Source: Candidatus Ryanbacteria bacterium (GTDB lineage: Bacteria > Patescibacteriota > Minisyncoccia > Ryanbacterales > GWA2-47-10b). From it: a stretch of 8,573 nucleotides of DNA. Positions 7,532 through 8,573 of the stretch are shown here, piece by piece; position 1 is the first letter of the stretch, and each line of letters starts with the position of its first letter. The stretch covers positions 1 through 8,573 of the forward strand of contig CALRCC010000023.1 of the NCBI GenBank assembly GCA_943354465.1. The letters run 5' to 3'. The position numbers and the translations under genes are program-made. The notes below the pieces were generated by a model. That model saw only the letters and a list, made by a program, of their open reading frames with translations. It had not been told where the DNA came from and did no database searches.

Positions 7532-8437
7532 CTATTGTACCATACCTCCTGTCTTTATGAGGAGGGATTCGGCCTCAATCACACGTTGCCCAGGTTGCGC
7601 GCCCAAAATGATTATTGCTTGCGGTGTGCCTAATATTTCCTCGTATATGATAATTATATTTTCGCCAGACGCTTTTGTTGTACCAGTTTTGGTACCGATT
7701 AAATTGACAATATAAGGAGTAAGAGGGTTTCTATTTGTAAAGACATGACGACGCTGTCCAAATGAAGTTACTATCTTTTGGCTTTCTCGCGACGGTTCCC
7801 ACAATATTGGAGTGTTGAGTGAAAAACGCAAAAGCTTGAGAATGTCATTGGCGGAAGAAAGATTGCTGGGTTCGTTGTTTTTTAGATCAAGGCCAGTCGG
7901 ATTACGATAAATAGTGTCTTTCATATTTAAAAATCGCGCCCTTTCATTCATCATGTGAACAAAGCGTTCTATTTTTTCATCAAATGTTTTTCCGCCCAAA
8001 CGATCTCCTACAGTTTCAGCTATAGCCATGGCGATATGGTTTGATGATGGCATCATAAGCGCATAAAGTGCGTCACGCATAATGACAACTTCTCCAGCCT
8101 GAAAATCAGCAAGATCTCCGGGAGTAGAAACTGCATCTTTTGACATAATGATAGGGGTATTTGGCGATAATATTTCTATAGCCAAAAGCCCCGTCATAAT
8201 CTTTGTGAGGCTGGCGATCGGGCGTATATCATTGATTGCTCGTTCTGCGAGGTGTGAGTCATCGGCGATATTTGCTATCAAAATACTTTTTGCTGTATAC
8301 GAGCTATCAAGCATTATCTGCATTTGCGGTATTAGCGTTGTCGCCTGCTTTGTACTTGGCGTGATGATAGGCAATCCTATACCAAAAATCGTCAAAAAGC
8401 CGGTAAATACGGCTATGGCGGATGTGAAATCAAGCAT
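7532..8437 (-). CDS. DacA-type serine D-alanyl-D-alanine carboxypeptidase (low-molecular-weight PBP)
   Basis: This enzyme removes the terminal D-Ala from stem pentapeptides outside the membrane, limiting cross-linking. All three active-site motifs of the S11/PBP5 family are present: SLTK (76-79) with nucleophile Ser76 and Lys79, SSN (131-133) and KTG (250-252). RPIASLTKIMTG, MMPSSNHIAMAIAE and IGTKTGTT are close to family consensus. NPTGLD (179-184) is also typical. The 301-residue product is shorter than E. coli DacA. It ends soon after the catalytic domain and lacks the C-terminal beta domain and amphipathic anchor. Instead the first 26 or so residues are hydrophobic with no basic residue before them and no obvious AxA cleavage site, so an uncleaved N-terminal anchor is likely. 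ATG 8437 is the first start after an in-frame TAG and overlaps scpB by 8 bases. A D,D-endopeptidase activity cannot be excluded. Confidence 0.93.
   Translation of the reverse strand: MLDFTSAIAVFTGFLTIFGIGLPIITPSTKQATTLIPQMQIMLDSSYTAKSILIANIADDSHLAERAINDIRPIASLTKIMTGLLAIEILSPNTPIIMSKDAVSTPGDLADFQAGEVVIMRDALYALMMPSSNHIAMAIAETVGDRLGGKTFDEKIERFVHMMNERARFLNMKDTIYRNPTGLDLKNNEPSNLSSANDILKLLRFSLNTPILWEPSRESQKIVTSFGQRRHVFTNRNPLTPYIVNLIGTKTGTTKASGENIIIIYEEILGTPQAIIILGAQPGQRVIEAESLLIKTGGMVQ
7545..7565 (-). promoter_or_regulatory. Small hairpin covering an AGGAGG upstream of mraY
   Basis: On the minus strand CCTCCT (7565-7560) can pair perfectly with AGGAGG (7550-7545) across a 9-base loop. The AGGAGG is the best Shine-Dalgarno sequence at any junction in the window, but it ends about 18 bases before the mraY ATG. 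The whole element lies in the last codons of the carboxypeptidase gene (SLLIKTGG), so coding constraint could explain it. There is no U-tract after the stem on the transcribed strand, so it is not a typical terminator. Confidence 0.35.
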
Positions 8438-8573
8438 ACTCTTTGAGGTCTTTTGCTATATCATCATAACTTGGCAATTCGGCGCTTGATGTGATGCCAA
8501 GATATTTAAAAAGATCGAGAGTTGGGCGATACAAAAACACGCGTGCATCATGCTCGTCTTGTGAGCGCTCGAC
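8430..8573 (-). CDS. scpB: ScpB, segregation and condensation protein B (C-terminal fragment)
   Basis: Only the last 47 codons and the stop are in the window; the gene continues past the right edge. The segment RVFLYRPTLDLFKYLGI followed by AELPSYDDI resembles the end of the second winged-helix domain of ScpB, where family members read roughly LYRTTxxFLxxFGL...LP. ScpB binds ScpA and the SMC condensin in chromosome organisation and segregation. The stop overlaps the carboxypeptidase start in ATGCTTGA, so the two are probably co-transcribed and translationally linked. Identification rests on this short stretch and could be firmed up by the upstream part of the gene. Confidence 0.75.
   Translation of the reverse strand, partial: VERSQDEHDARVFLYRPTLDLFKYLGITSSAELPSYDDIAKDLKEYA

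Noticed and set aside
7533..7538. TACAAT on the minus strand as a -10 promoter box before mraY
   Set aside because: There is no TTGACA-like box at the right spacing, and the site overlaps the carboxypeptidase stop within a tight operon.

Overview
This window reads as one gene-dense minus-strand operon from a bacterium that builds peptidoglycan. Eight genes (one partial) are packed end to end. The largest gap is 5 bases and most junctions overlap. In transcription order, from right to left, they are: scpB (3' end only), a D,D-carboxypeptidase, mraY, an N-acyl-D-amino-acid deacylase-like amidohydrolase, murD, ftsW, murG and gltX. No RNA gene, mobile element, CRISPR array or long intergenic region was seen, and every plus-strand open frame is a shadow of these genes.

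Source organism: the very compact layout, the scpB/carboxypeptidase/mraY adjacency, the divergent MurD (GRLE and DDTTSTNPG where classical MurD has other residues) and an MraY with MGETG instead of MGD suggest a Patescibacteria/CPR (Parcubacteria-like) genome. This is inferred from protein style and not shown by any marker gene. Base composition is moderately AT-rich, with many short CGCG/GCGC runs.

Region by region: 8430-8573 is the C-terminus of the condensin-associated protein ScpB, overlapping the start of the carboxypeptidase by 8 bases. 7532-8437 encodes a DacA-type serine D,D-carboxypeptidase with all three penicillin-binding motifs. 6456-7526 is MraY (lipid I synthesis). 4877-6454 is the amidohydrolase. 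3601 to about 4959 is MurD (addition of D-Glu to the stem peptide). 2510-3604 is the SEDS glycosyltransferase FtsW. 1389-2513 is MurG (lipid II synthesis). 20-1396 is glutamyl-tRNA synthetase. Bases 1-19 are too short to assign.

How the genes work together: MurD acts in the cytoplasmic precursor pathway, MraY and MurG make lipid I and lipid II on the inner face of the membrane, FtsW polymerises lipid II outside, and the carboxypeptidase trims stem peptides. The mraY-murD-ftsW-murG order is the classical dcw order. The unusual part is the D-aminoacylase-like gene between mraY and murD. It overlaps murD and lacks the first His of the usual HxH metal motif. A link to D-amino-acid (possibly D-Glu) supply or salvage is a hypothesis only. 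No wholly new system is evident. The best leads are this amidohydrolase, the substituted metal-site loop in MraY, and the junction signals.
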